This document shows, in pieces, positions 1 to 9,464 of a stretch of 64,000 nucleotides of DNA; position 1 is the first letter of the stretch; the number at the start of each line of letters is the position of its first letter. Location of the stretch: positions 1,488,001 to 1,552,000 of the forward strand of contig CP095846.1 in NCBI GenBank assembly GCA_023100825.1. Reading direction: 5' to 3'. This stretch comes from Nocardioidaceae bacterium SCSIO 66511. GTDB taxonomy: Bacteria; Actinomycetota; Actinomycetes; Propionibacteriales; Nocardioidaceae. Made by a program: the position numbers and the translations under genes. The notes under the pieces were generated by a model that made no database searches, had not been told where the DNA came from, and was given only the letters and a program-made list of their open reading frames with translations.

Positions 1-597
1 CACGGCAGCTGGAACGCCGCCGCCTCGGAGGGCGAGGCCGGGCTACTTCTTCTCGCGTACGCAGGGATGCTCGCGTTGCTCGGCGGGCTGACCACCTGGG
101 CACTGGTCGCGCGTCGCAACGAAGGGCGGCAGCTCTGGTCCGCGCTGACCGATATGGCGCGCCGTCGCGGGTGGCTGCATGTCGACGAGATCCCCTACCT
201 CGCCCGGCTCGGCCTACGTACCCGTGCCCGCTCGTACGCGAAACGCGGCGCCGGTGACAGTGCGGCGCAGGCGGTGCGTCGCTACCAGTCGCTGGCTTGT
301 GCGACGGCATTCCTCTACGACGGCGTGATGCGGGGTCGCCCGAAGTACCGCGCGGTCGAGCGCGTCGACTCGATGCGGGCCCAGATGACGGCGGTGCGGC
401 CACAGATCGTGTTGCCTCCACCGGTCCGGATCGTCAAACGGCTCCCGCGGGCAGTCGGCCACCCTGCGTGGGGATACCCGCCGCCCGGGCATCGGCAGCC
501 GCCGCCTGGATGGCACGCACCGCAGCAGGTCACCTTTCCGCCGTACCCGCCGCGCCCCGCTCCGTACCGTCCTCCTGACCGACGGTCACGGCCCTGA
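1..597 (+). CDS. PrsW-family intramembrane metalloprotease-like protein, C-terminal part (5' end outside window)
   Basis: The reading frame is open from base 1, so the gene starts before the window; 198 residues are visible. The first codons read HGSWN, followed by a hydrophobic helix (GLLLLAYAGMLALLGGL). This resembles the last membrane segment of PrsW-family membrane proteases, where a conserved His sits in an H-x-x-W-N motif. After it comes a soluble Arg-rich stretch and a Pro/Tyr-rich tail of about 50 residues (PPPGW, PPYPPRP), probably disordered and cytosolic. The remaining catalytic motifs lie upstream and cannot be seen, so the family call is an inference from the His-containing helix and the overall form. 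Stop at 595-597; the next gene starts 163 bp on, so it is probably a separate unit. Confidence 0.55.
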   Translation, partial: HGSWNAAASEGEAGLLLLAYAGMLALLGGLTTWALVARRNEGRQLWSALTDMARRRGWLHVDEIPYLARLGLRTRARSYAKRGAGDSAAQAVRRYQSLACATAFLYDGVMRGRPKYRAVERVDSMRAQMTAVRPQIVLPPPVRIVKRLPRAVGHPAWGYPPPGHRQPPPGWHAPQQVTFPPYPPRPAPYRPPDRRSRP

Positions 598-760
598 CGG
601 ACCGTTCCACCACCACTCGGCGGCACCGAATCGGGTACCGGGTGTGACCGTTGTGACGTGTGTTGTGGCCCGACGTAGGTCCGCCGGGCCGATCTCTACT
701 ACAGTGAACGTACGAATGTCGGGCGCCGAACACACGCGATGGTCGTGATGGAGGCGGAGT

Positions 761-2473
761 ATGCGGAGCGAGGTAGCGGTGCGATCGTCGCCTGAGCTGC
801 TCTCTGCCCTGGTACGGCTGCGGGAAGCCGTCGGCGCGGCGTCTCTCGATCTCGAGACCGATGACGCCGTCACGGTGCGTGAGCGACGCTCGAATACCGT
901 CGATCAGCTCGAGGACTACATCCTTCCGCGGCTCGTGCAGCTGGACGCGCCGCTGCTCACCGTCGTCGGCGGCTCGACCGGCGCCGGCAAGTCGACGCTT
1001 GTCAACTCGATCGTCGGCAAGGCCGTCTCCGAGGTGGGCGTACTCCGTCCGACGACGAAGTCGCCGGTGCTCGTCCACCATCCGAGCGATGCGGAGTGGT
1101 TCGCACCCGAGCGCATCTTGCCGGAGCTCGAACGCACGTCGAGCCCGTCGGCCGGCCCGAGCGCGATGCATCTGGTGGCCACCGACCTCCTTCCACAGGG
1201 CATCGCCATCCTCGACGCGCCCGATGTCGACTCGGTCGATCATCAGAACCGCGCCCTCGCCGGGCAGCTGCTCGCGGCCGCAGACCTCTGGCTGTTCGTG
1301 ACGTCAGCGGCGCGCTATGCAGATCAGGTGCCGTGGGAGTTCCTGCAAGGCGCCGGCAAGCGCGGTGCGTCGGTCGCGGTCGTCCTCGACCGCACTCTTC
1401 CGGACGCCGCGCTGGAGGTACGTGGCCACCTGGCGCGGATGATGAGCGCGCGCGGGTTGCGCGACTCGCCGCTGTTCATCGTTCCGGAGTCGCCACTCGA
1501 CGGAGATGGTCTACTGACGCGCGACGTGATCGGTGAGGTACGCCGCTGGATGCACGACCTCGCCTCGGACGCCACGGCGCGTACGTCGGTCATCTCGCAG
1601 ACTCTCGACGGTGCGATCCGGCAGACCGTTTTCAGCTCGCACGAGGTCGCCGACGCGGTTGCGGCGCAGGACGAAGTCGCCGGCGAGCTGCGGTCGCAGG
1701 TCGAGGCGGGTTATCGCGAGGCCGAGGCCGACGTGATTCGTGTCGTGGCCGACGGCTCGTTGCTCACCGGCGAGGTCGGCGCGCGCTGGCAGTCGTTCGT
1801 CGGCACCGGCGAGTTCATGCGCTCGCTCGAAGACAAGGTCGGTCGCATCCGTGAGCGTATGGTCAACTCGTTCCGCGGCAAGCGCAGCGCTGCCTCGGAT
1901 GTGAGCGAGGCGGTCGAGCAGTCGCTTGGCACCGTCCTGGTCCAGTACGCCGAGCAGGCCGCGGAGGCCGTCGACCGCGCCTGGGCGACGTCGACCGCGG
2001 GGCATGCGTTGCTCGAGAAGGCAGATGGGGGCCTCGACCGTGCGTCGCCGCAGTTCCGCTCCCGCGCGGCATGGACTGCCCGCGAATGGCAGGAGTGGAC
2101 CCGTTCGCTCGTACGCGCCGAGGCCGCGGAGAAGCGGCTGAGCGGCGGATTCCTCGCCCTCGGGGTCGACGGTGTCGCCGCCGCGCTCGCGATGGTGGTG
2201 TTCACGCACCACGCCGTGACGCCCGACCCGACCACGGCTGTCGCACGCGAGCTGCTCGACTCGATCCTCGGCGAGCAGTCGGTCACGACGCTCGCGAAGA
2301 CCGCGGAGGCAGAGCTGCACCGCAGGGTGCGTACTCTGTTCGCCGACGAGCAACGGCGTCACCTCGACGTGCTCGCGGCGAATGCTCCCCGCAGGGGTGC
2401 GTACGACGCGCTGCGAGGTGCCGCCCGCGGCGTCGACGATGCCCGGATGAATCCAGGAAGGGAACGCTTTTGA
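761..2473 (+). CDS. Dynamin-like/Era-like GTPase, first of a coupled pair
   Basis: 570-residue P-loop GTPase. A G1/Walker A motif (GSTGAGKST, residues 71-79) is followed by RPTT (about 96-99), a plausible switch-I Thr, and a G3-like DAPDVDS (152-158). The usual G4 motif (N/T)KxD is not clear; VLDR occupies the region. The C-terminal half is helical and rich in Glu, Ala and Arg, with one hydrophobic stretch near residues 465-485, as in bacterial dynamin-like or YfjP-like GTPases associated with membranes. The ATG at 761 was chosen because a purine-rich GGAGGCGGAG lies just before it. It overlaps the next GTPase gene by 4 bp (TTGA), indicating translational coupling and joint function. Substrate and process are unknown; a role in membrane remodelling or cell-envelope homeostasis is inference from the fold. 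Confidence 0.75.
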   Translation: MRSEVAVRSSPELLSALVRLREAVGAASLDLETDDAVTVRERRSNTVDQLEDYILPRLVQLDAPLLTVVGGSTGAGKSTLVNSIVGKAVSEVGVLRPTTKSPVLVHHPSDAEWFAPERILPELERTSSPSAGPSAMHLVATDLLPQGIAILDAPDVDSVDHQNRALAGQLLAAADLWLFVTSAARYADQVPWEFLQGAGKRGASVAVVLDRTLPDAALEVRGHLARMMSARGLRDSPLFIVPESPLDGDGLLTRDVIGEVRRWMHDLASDATARTSVISQTLDGAIRQTVFSSHEVADAVAAQDEVAGELRSQVEAGYREAEADVIRVVADGSLLTGEVGARWQSFVGTGEFMRSLEDKVGRIRERMVNSFRGKRSAASDVSEAVEQSLGTVLVQYAEQAAEAVDRAWATSTAGHALLEKADGGLDRASPQFRSRAAWTAREWQEWTRSLVRAEAAEKRLSGGFLALGVDGVAAALAMVVFTHHAVTPDPTTAVARELLDSILGEQSVTTLAKTAEAELHRRVRTLFADEQRRHLDVLAANAPRRGAYDALRGAARGVDDARMNPGRERF

Positions 2474-4095
2474 GCGCCGGTGAGGTTCTGGCCCGCGAAC
2501 GAACCGACGTAGCCGCCCGAGTAGGAGGCCTGTCGCGCGCCGTCGACGCCGGTCGCGGACGCCTCGATGACGAGTTGCTCGCCCCGGCGGAGACGGTCGT
2601 CAATCACGCGAACGAGCGCCTGCGGCTGTCCAGCGAGCACACGATCGTCGCTCTGGCCGGCGCGACCGGGTCGGGCAAATCGTCGTTGTTCAACAAGCTC
2701 ACCGACCTCGAGATCGCCGGCGTCGGAGTCAAGCGGCCGACGACGTCGTGGGCGTTGGCATGCGCTTGGGGGCCCGAGGGCGCCTCCGACATCCTCGACT
2801 GGATCGGCATTCCAGCGCGCCAGCAGGTGTCGCGGATGAGCATGCTCGACACGTCCAACGACGATACGAACCTCCGCGGTCTCGTACTCCTCGACCTGCC
2901 CGACCACGACTCGACCGAGGTCGCACATCACCTCGAGGTCGACCGGCTGGTCGAGTACGCCGATCTGCTCGTGTGGGTACTCGATCCGCAGAAGTACGCC
3001 GACGCGGCGATTCACGAGCGCTACCTGAAGCCGTACGCGACGCATAGCGACGTGATGATCGTCGTCCTCAACCAGATCGACCTGATCCCGGCCGACAGGC
3101 GCGATGACGCGATCGCCGACGTACGCCGGTTACTGGTCAACGACGGGGTACCCGATCCGATCGTGCTCACGACGTCGACCGTCACCGGTCACGGGCTCGA
3201 CGATCTGCGTCGGATGCTGGTCAAGCGCATCCGCGACAAGGTGACCGCACGTGAGCGCATCGGCGCCGATGTGCGACCGGTTGCCGAGCGGCTCGCCGAG
3301 GTCAACGGCATGGTCGAGCCGCCGGTCGTGGGCGAGGCAGAGCGTGACGGCTTCCGGGCTGCTCTTGCCGACAGCGTCGGGGTCCCGACCGTCGTCGAGC
3401 TGGTCCGGTCGATAGTCGTCGAACGCGGTGCGCGCATGACGAGCTGGCCGGTGATGCGCCTGATCACCCGTCCCCGCAAGGATCCCGGCCATCGCATCAG
3501 CGGCGACGTGTCGTCAGGGTCCCTCGTACAGGCGTCGATGCCCGAGATGCGCGCACAGCGCGGGCATGCCGACTCCGCAGTACGCGAACTTGCCGAACGC
3601 ACCACGAGTTCGCTCACCCAGCCGTGGGTACGCGCGGTGCGATCAGCGACCACCGGACGCAGCGATGAGATCGTCGACGCCGTCGACAACGCGGTCGAGT
3701 CGGCCGATCTCGGGCTCACCAAGACCCCCACCTGGATGCGCGTCGTCAACATCGTGCAGTGGCTGCTGCTCGCGGCGTTCGTCGCCGGAATCGCCTGGTG
3801 GGTCGCCATCACGGTGTCCGACGACACGGGCCTACCCGACTCCGAGGTCGGCGGCGTGTCGATTGCGCTCCTGGTGGCCGCAGCCGCCCTCGTCATCGGG
3901 ATCGTGCTCGGCATCGTTTCGCGAATCGCAGTGGGCACATCGGCCAAACGCCGGGCGCGCGCTGCGGACGAGACGCTGCGCGCCTCGATCGCCGATGTCG
4001 CCGACCAGCAGATCCTCGCCCCGCTCGACGGCGAGCTGAAGCGGTACGCCGACACTCGCGAGGGCCTCCGCGCGGCGCTTGCGGGCAGCGCGTAG
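2470..4095 (+). CDS. Membrane-anchored GTPase, second of the pair (YfjP-like)
   Basis: 541 residues from a TTG start at 2470 that overlaps the upstream stop codon (TTGA), with the strong site AGGAAGGGA at 2455-2463. A longer open frame upstream only shadows the preceding gene. G1 is GATGSGKSS (64-72), G3 DLPDHDS (142-148) and G4 NQID (201-204), so this partner has the more complete nucleotide-binding set. Two predicted membrane helices lie near residues 427-449 and 461-484, followed by a cytosolic helical tail, so the protein is probably tethered to the membrane by a hairpin. The tandem GTPases resemble bacterial dynamin-like pairs in which two paralogues work as a hetero-oligomer. No characterised function can be read from the sequence. 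Confidence 0.8.
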   Translation: MSAGEVLARERTDVAARVGGLSRAVDAGRGRLDDELLAPAETVVNHANERLRLSSEHTIVALAGATGSGKSSLFNKLTDLEIAGVGVKRPTTSWALACAWGPEGASDILDWIGIPARQQVSRMSMLDTSNDDTNLRGLVLLDLPDHDSTEVAHHLEVDRLVEYADLLVWVLDPQKYADAAIHERYLKPYATHSDVMIVVLNQIDLIPADRRDDAIADVRRLLVNDGVPDPIVLTTSTVTGHGLDDLRRMLVKRIRDKVTARERIGADVRPVAERLAEVNGMVEPPVVGEAERDGFRAALADSVGVPTVVELVRSIVVERGARMTSWPVMRLITRPRKDPGHRISGDVSSGSLVQASMPEMRAQRGHADSAVRELAERTTSSLTQPWVRAVRSATTGRSDEIVDAVDNAVESADLGLTKTPTWMRVVNIVQWLLLAAFVAGIAWWVAITVSDDTGLPDSEVGGVSIALLVAAAALVIGIVLGIVSRIAVGTSAKRRARAADETLRASIADVADQQILAPLDGELKRYADTREGLRAALAGSA

Positions 4096-4270
4096 CACCT
4101 CGCGGCGGGCGTCGCGCACCTTCCGCGCCTGACTGCATCCACAGAGCAGCAGCTGTTCACGGAGGTTTCCACAGCGACTCGGTCCGCATGCGCCGCAGGT
4201 TCGCGGCACACGCATGGTGTCCACGAGAACCGCGACAGCCGCGGGGAGAGTGAGCACCTGGGAGGCAGCC

Positions 4271-4756
4271 ATGCACGAGGCGCAGGTCACCATCACCGGT
4301 TATGTCGGCACCACCGTCGACTTCCGATCGAGTAGCGGCAACGGCAACGACCGGGCGGTGTTCCGGTTGGGCTCGACGTCGCGGTTCAAGGATCGCGAGG
4401 GGCAGTGGCGTGATCGAGAGACCGTGTGGATGACCGTCAAGGCGTGGCGGTCGCTCGCACAGAACGTCGCCGCATCCGTACGGCTCGGTGAGCCGGTGAT
4501 CGTCGTGGGCCGGCTGCGCACCGAGCGCTGGAAGGGCGATGACGGGCACGACCGTTACCGCGACGTACTCGAAGCGACGAACGTCGCACATGATCTGAAC
4601 CGAGGTACGGCAGCGTTCCGCCGCAACGATCGACCCACGGAGCTGCCGGCCGAGGCGGGCCGACCGGCGCCCGTACGTACCGGTGACGACGCCGCGGAGG
4701 TCTCGGACGCGCCCACCGGCGCACATAGTCCAGCGCCCGAGCCCGCTCCCGTCTAG
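4271..4756 (+). CDS. ssb: Single-stranded DNA-binding protein (second SSB type)
   Basis: 161 residues. The N-terminal 110 residues form an SSB-type OB fold: start MHEAQVTITGYVGT, a central FRLGSTSRF-x-W strand pattern, VWMTVKAWRSLAQNV, and the VIVVGRLRTERW strand. The C-terminal 45 residues are Pro/Ala/Thr-rich and lack the acidic DDDIPF-type tip used by the main replicative SSB to recruit partners, so this is more likely the accessory paralogue (SsbB-like) that actinobacteria carry in addition to the rpsF-linked ssb. The ATG at 4271 is preferred to an in-frame ATG at 4214 because GGGAGG lies 6-7 bases upstream of it. It stands alone between the GTPase pair and ettA. Confidence 0.85.
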   Translation: MHEAQVTITGYVGTTVDFRSSSGNGNDRAVFRLGSTSRFKDREGQWRDRETVWMTVKAWRSLAQNVAASVRLGEPVIVVGRLRTERWKGDDGHDRYRDVLEATNVAHDLNRGTAAFRRNDRPTELPAEAGRPAPVRTGDDAAEVSDAPTGAHSPAPEPAPV

Positions 4757-4765
4757 CGCGTCCCC

Positions 4766-4771
4766 TAGGCT
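4766..4771 (+). promoter_or_regulatory. Probable -10 element, near-leaderless promoter of ettA
   Basis: TAGGCT lies 8 nt upstream of the ettA ATG at 4780, with no convincing ribosome binding site between. Transcription would start at or just before the start codon. Same arrangement as several other genes in this window. Confidence 0.4.
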
Positions 4772-4779
4772 TGGTGATC

Positions 4780-6462
<1,683 letters not shown>

Positions 6463-6473
6463 TCAACCCACGG

Positions 6474-6491
6474 CCGCGAGCAGTCTCGCGG
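6474..6491. terminator. Hairpin between convergent ettA and marR-type gene
   Basis: CCGCGAG-CAGT-CTCGCGG forms a perfect 7-bp stem with a 4-base loop in the 29-bp gap between the ettA stop (6462) and the opposing stop codon (6492). Position suits bidirectional termination; there is no U-tract. Confidence 0.5.
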
Positions 6492-6974
6492 TCAGAACGG
6501 TTTGCCACCTAGCTCCCGGCGAACCGCGTCGAAGGCTTTGCCGATAGCGGTGAACTCGTCACCGGTGACGGCATCCAGCAGGTACGCCCGTACGCCGCGT
6601 ACGTGCGTGTGTGCTGCCTCCTCGAGCCTCCTGAGCCCCGTGGCGGTGAGCAGCGCGAGCACACCGCGACCGTCGTCGGGGCTCGCCTCGCGGGCTACCA
6701 GTCCGGCGTTCTGCAGCCGGGCGATCGTGTGAGTCGTCCGGCTGCGCGACTGTGCCACCGACTGGGCGAGCTCGGCCATCCGCATCCGGCGGTCGGGTGC
6801 CTCGGACAGCCGGACCAGGATCTCGTACTCCGGCATCGACAGGTTGTGCTTCTCGCGCAAATCTCGATCGAGGCGCTCGAACAGGATCGTCGTACCTCCG
6901 AGGAAGGCACGCCAGTGGCGCTGCTGCTCGTCGTCGAGCCACTGCGTCTCGGAGTTACTCAATGCCTGTGTCAT
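6492..6974 (-). CDS. MarR-family transcriptional regulator
   Basis: 160 residues with the MarR layout: N-terminal dimerisation helix (QRHWRAFLGGTTILFERLDRDL), winged helix with LSMPEYEILVRLSE, and recognition region RMRMAELAQSVAQSRSRTTHTIARLQNAGLV (shown in parts: about residues 65-95), then wing residues ASPDDGRGVLALLT and a C-terminal helix. It is divergent from the YceI-family gene, and the 95-bp gap carries a palindrome overlapping a sigma-70-like promoter, so it very probably represses yceI and itself. The inducer is unknown; MarR proteins usually respond to phenolics, oxidants or lipophilic compounds. Confidence 0.88.
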   Translation of the reverse strand: MTQALSNSETQWLDDEQQRHWRAFLGGTTILFERLDRDLREKHNLSMPEYEILVRLSEAPDRRMRMAELAQSVAQSRSRTTHTIARLQNAGLVAREASPDDGRGVLALLTATGLRRLEEAAHTHVRGVRAYLLDAVTGDEFTAIGKAFDAVRRELGGKPF

Positions 6975-6990
6975 AGGACACAGCGTACCG

Positions 6991-7023
6991 CTAGTTGACG
7001 TCTCAACTAGTGGCCGCTACATT
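6991..7023 (+). promoter_or_regulatory. yceI promoter with embedded MarR-type operator
   Basis: A perfect inverted repeat CTAGTTGA-CGTC-TCAACTAG occupies 6991-7010. Within it TTGACG (6995-7000) is a good -35 box; 17 bp later TACATT (7018-7023) is a good -10. The operator therefore covers the -35 region, and a regulator bound there would block polymerase. Confidence 0.7.
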
Positions 7024-7069
7024 AGAAACTGTTGAAGCAACAACTAATCCGAGGCGAGGAGCCGACAGC

Positions 7070-7603
7070 ATGGCTGAGTACACCGCAGGAACCTGGCAGA
7101 TCGACACCACCCACTCGGAGGTGGGGTTCACGGTTCGTCACCTGATGAGCAAGGTGCGCGGCAAGTTCGAGAAGTTCGAGGGCGAGATCGTCACCGACAG
7201 CACTGGTCTCGGTTCGGTCGCCACCGCGACGATCGATCTCTCGTCGGTCAACACCGGCACGGAGGACCGCGACAACCACCTGCGCTCCAGCGACTTCTTC
7301 TCCGTCGAGGAGACCCCCGAGATGACCTTCCGGTCGACCGGTGTGCGCGACAAGGGTGACAAGTACGTCGCGTTGGGCGACCTGACGATTCGCGGCGTCA
7401 CGAAGCCGGTCGAGCTCGATGTCGAGGTACTCGGCGAGGGCCCGGACCCGTGGGGCGGCACCCGTATCGGCCTCGAGGCCACCACCGAGATCAGCCGCAA
7501 GGAGTTCGGCATCGACTTCAACATCCCGGTGTCGGGCGACAAGCTGATGATCGGCGACAAGGTGACGATCCAGCTGACCGTCGAGGCCGTTCTGCAGGCC
7601 TGA
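7070..7603 (+). CDS. YceI-family lipocalin-like isoprenoid-binding protein
   Basis: 177 residues, standard YceI length: GTWQIDTTHSEVGFTVRHL at the start, the SKVRG motif, SSDFFSVEETPEMTF in the middle and VTIQLTVEAVL at the end, all typical of the family's elongated beta barrel that binds polyprenyl ligands. There is no signal peptide, so it is cytoplasmic. The ATG at 7070 was chosen over an earlier in-frame start at 6995, because the promoter at 6995-7023 lies inside that extension and GAGGCGAGGAG precedes 7070. It is expressed from the MarR-controlled promoter, pointing to a stress or solvent response. Confidence 0.9.
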   Translation: MAEYTAGTWQIDTTHSEVGFTVRHLMSKVRGKFEKFEGEIVTDSTGLGSVATATIDLSSVNTGTEDRDNHLRSSDFFSVEETPEMTFRSTGVRDKGDKYVALGDLTIRGVTKPVELDVEVLGEGPDPWGGTRIGLEATTEISRKEFGIDFNIPVSGDKLMIGDKVTIQLTVEAVLQA

Positions 7604-7604
7604 C

Positions 7605-8189
7605 CTACTCACGCGCTCCGGCAATACGGAGCGCGAGAGCGGCGTAGCGCTCGGCTATTTCGGGGGCCGAGCGTGATCCGTCGTCGCGGTACCAGCGCGA
7701 CACATCGATTCCCAGGGACAGCAAGGCGATTGCCGTCCCTGGGATTTCGTCTTCGGTGAGGTCGAAGACCTGCTCACGTACGCCGTCGACGAGCACGGCG
7801 CGCAGCACGTCCTCGATCTCTCGACGCATTGCCACGACCACCTCGTAATGCGCGGGTGCGAGCGAGTCGAGCTCGTACTGCACGATCCTGGCGCGCGTGT
7901 GGTTCTCCGCATGCCACCACGTGAACGCGCGTACGTACGCGGCGAGCCGCTCGGCAGGCCTGTCGACCTCGGCGACGGCGTCGCGTACGGCAGCCAGGGT
8001 GCGCTCGTGACCGAGTTTGCTGACCTCGAAGAGCACGTCCTCCTTCGACGCGTGATGCACATACAGGGCCGCCGGGCTCATCCCGGCGCGGGCGGCGATG
8101 TCCCGGGTCGTGGTCGCATGGAACCCGCGCTCGGCGAATGCCTCGACCGCCGCGTCGATGAGTCGGTCGCGCGACGTGCTCCTCTTCAT
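7605..8189 (-). CDS. TetR-family regulator of the adjacent fatty-acid/ring degradation cluster (KstR2-like)
   Basis: 194 residues. The N-terminal HTH runs from RDRLIDAAVEAFAERGFHAT through the recognition helix SPAALYVHHASKEDVL (about residues 15-60). The C-terminal ligand domain carries the WWHAENHTRARIVQYEL region seen in TetR proteins that sense acyl-CoA esters, such as KstR2. It is divergent from an acyl-CoA dehydrogenase-thiolase-SDR operon and a near-palindromic site lies between them (8249-8262). It is therefore a likely repressor released by a CoA thioester intermediate. The exact inducer is inference. Confidence 0.88.
   Translation of the reverse strand: MKRSTSRDRLIDAAVEAFAERGFHATTTRDIAARAGMSPAALYVHHASKEDVLFEVSKLGHERTLAAVRDAVAEVDRPAERLAAYVRAFTWWHAENHTRARIVQYELDSLAPAHYEVVVAMRREIEDVLRAVLVDGVREQVFDLTEDEIPGTAIALLSLGIDVSRWYRDDGSRSAPEIAERYAALALRIAGARE
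7612..7635. terminator. Hairpin at the yceI/tetR convergent junction
   Basis: CGCGCTCCG-GCAATA-CGGAGCGCG is a perfect 9-bp stem starting 9 bases after the yceI stop. It lies within the last codons of the opposing TetR gene, whose stop is only 1 bp from the yceI stop. Confidence 0.5.
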
Positions 8190-8248
8190 CTGCGCTCCAC
8201 CCTGATCTCGCCGCGCGTTGACACGTACTGCTCGGACGTTAGATGCTG

Positions 8249-8262
8249 AGCAAGCGCTTAGT
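8249..8262. promoter_or_regulatory. Candidate TetR operator (AGCAAGCGCTTAGT)
   Basis: The 14-bp sequence has the palindromic core AAGCGCTT and matches the recalled KstR2 operator pattern AnCAAGnnCTTGnT at all but one fixed position. It lies between the divergent TetR and acyl-CoA dehydrogenase genes, 20 bp before the latter's ATG. Confidence 0.55.
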
Positions 8263-8282
8263 CAATGAATTGAGGGCAGGTC

Positions 8283-9428
8283 ATGAAGCGGTACATCTAC
8301 AACGACGATCACGAGGCCTTTCGAGCATCCTGCCGGGAGTTCCTCGACCGGCACGCCCGGCCGTACGTCGAGGAGCACCTGGAAGCGCGGGCGATCCCGC
8401 GCGAGTTCTGGCTGGAGGCCGGTAAGCAGGGCTTCCTCGGGCTCGAGGTCCCCGAGGAGTACGGCGGTTCGGGCGCCGAGGACTATCGCTTCAACGCCGT
8501 GTGGGCCGAGGAGCTCAGCAAGGTCAACGCGGCGCTGTCGTCCTGCGTCGGTATCCACGCCGACATCGTCGCGCCGTACCTCGTCGATCTCTGCACCGAG
8601 GAGCAGAAGCAGCGCTGGCTACCGGGAGTCTGCTCGGGCGAGATCCTCACCGCCATCGCGATGACCGAGCCGTCCGGCGGCTCCGACCTCGCCGCGCTGA
8701 AGACCACGGCGGTGCGCGACGGCGACGGCTGGCTCATCAACGGCTCCAAGACGTTCATCACCAACGGCTACTCCGCCGACCTGATCGTCGTCGCCGCGCG
8801 TACCAGCCCGGAGAAGAAGGCCAAGGGCATCACGTTGTTCGCGATCGAGGCCGGCATGAGCGGCTTCTCCCGCGGACGCAAGCTCGACAAGGTCGGCCAG
8901 ACCGAGTCCGACACCGCAGAGCTGTTCTTCGAGGACGTACGCGTCGGCCCGGAACAGGTCGTCGGCGAGGTCGACCGCGGGTTCATCTACATGATGGAGC
9001 GCCTTCCGCAGGAGCGCCTCGGTGCCGGCGTCTCGAACATCGCGCACGCCGCGCAGATCCTCGACGAGACGATTGAGTACGCGAAGGACCGCAAGGCGTT
9101 CGGCCAGTCGATCGGCGCCTTCCAGCACAATAAGTTCCTCCTTGCCGAGCTCGTCACCAAGATCGAGGTGGCACAGGCGTTCATCGACCAGTGCGTCGAG
9201 GCGCATCGCCGCGGCGACCTGACCGCGACCGATGCGGCGAAGGCCAAGTGGTGGGCCGCCGAGGTGCAGAACGCCGTCCTCGACGACTGTGTGCAGCTGC
9301 ACGGGGGCTACGGGTTCATGAACGAATATCGCGTGGCACGTGCCTGGCGAGATGCCCGCGTGACCAAGATCTGGGCCGGTTCGAACGAGATCATGAAGGA
9401 GCTCATCGGTCGCGAGATCGGCTTCTGA
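8283..9428 (+). CDS. Acyl-CoA dehydrogenase (LCAD/IVD-type catalytic Glu)
   Basis: 381 residues, full length. It performs FAD-dependent alpha,beta-desaturation of an acyl-CoA, passing electrons to ETF. FAD and substrate motifs are present: AMTEPSGGSDLAALKT, GSKTFITNG, DRKAFGQSIG, CVQLHGGYGFMNEY and IWAGSNEIMKELI. In short- and medium-chain enzymes the catalytic base is the Glu of YEGT; here that position is Ala (WAGS). The base is instead expected at Glu244 in LPQERL, the position used by long-chain and isovaleryl-CoA dehydrogenases. GAGGGCAGG precedes the ATG. First gene of a three-gene operon under the divergent TetR regulator. Confidence 0.9.
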   Translation: MKRYIYNDDHEAFRASCREFLDRHARPYVEEHLEARAIPREFWLEAGKQGFLGLEVPEEYGGSGAEDYRFNAVWAEELSKVNAALSSCVGIHADIVAPYLVDLCTEEQKQRWLPGVCSGEILTAIAMTEPSGGSDLAALKTTAVRDGDGWLINGSKTFITNGYSADLIVVAARTSPEKKAKGITLFAIEAGMSGFSRGRKLDKVGQTESDTAELFFEDVRVGPEQVVGEVDRGFIYMMERLPQERLGAGVSNIAHAAQILDETIEYAKDRKAFGQSIGAFQHNKFLLAELVTKIEVAQAFIDQCVEAHRRGDLTATDAAKAKWWAAEVQNAVLDDCVQLHGGYGFMNEYRVARAWRDARVTKIWAGSNEIMKELIGREIGF

Positions 9429-9464
9429 GCCGCCGACGAAGCCCCACGACGGAAGGAACCCCGC

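Noticed and set aside
667-690. Terminator or operator hairpin before the first GTPase
   Set aside because: Only six GC-rich pairs with a 12-base loop; expected by chance at this base composition.
4096-4270. DnaA-box-like TCCACA motifs near an ssb gene as an origin of replication
   Set aside because: Only two weak matches (CATCCACA, TTTCCACA), no cluster, no AT-rich unwinding region and no dnaA or dnaN nearby.
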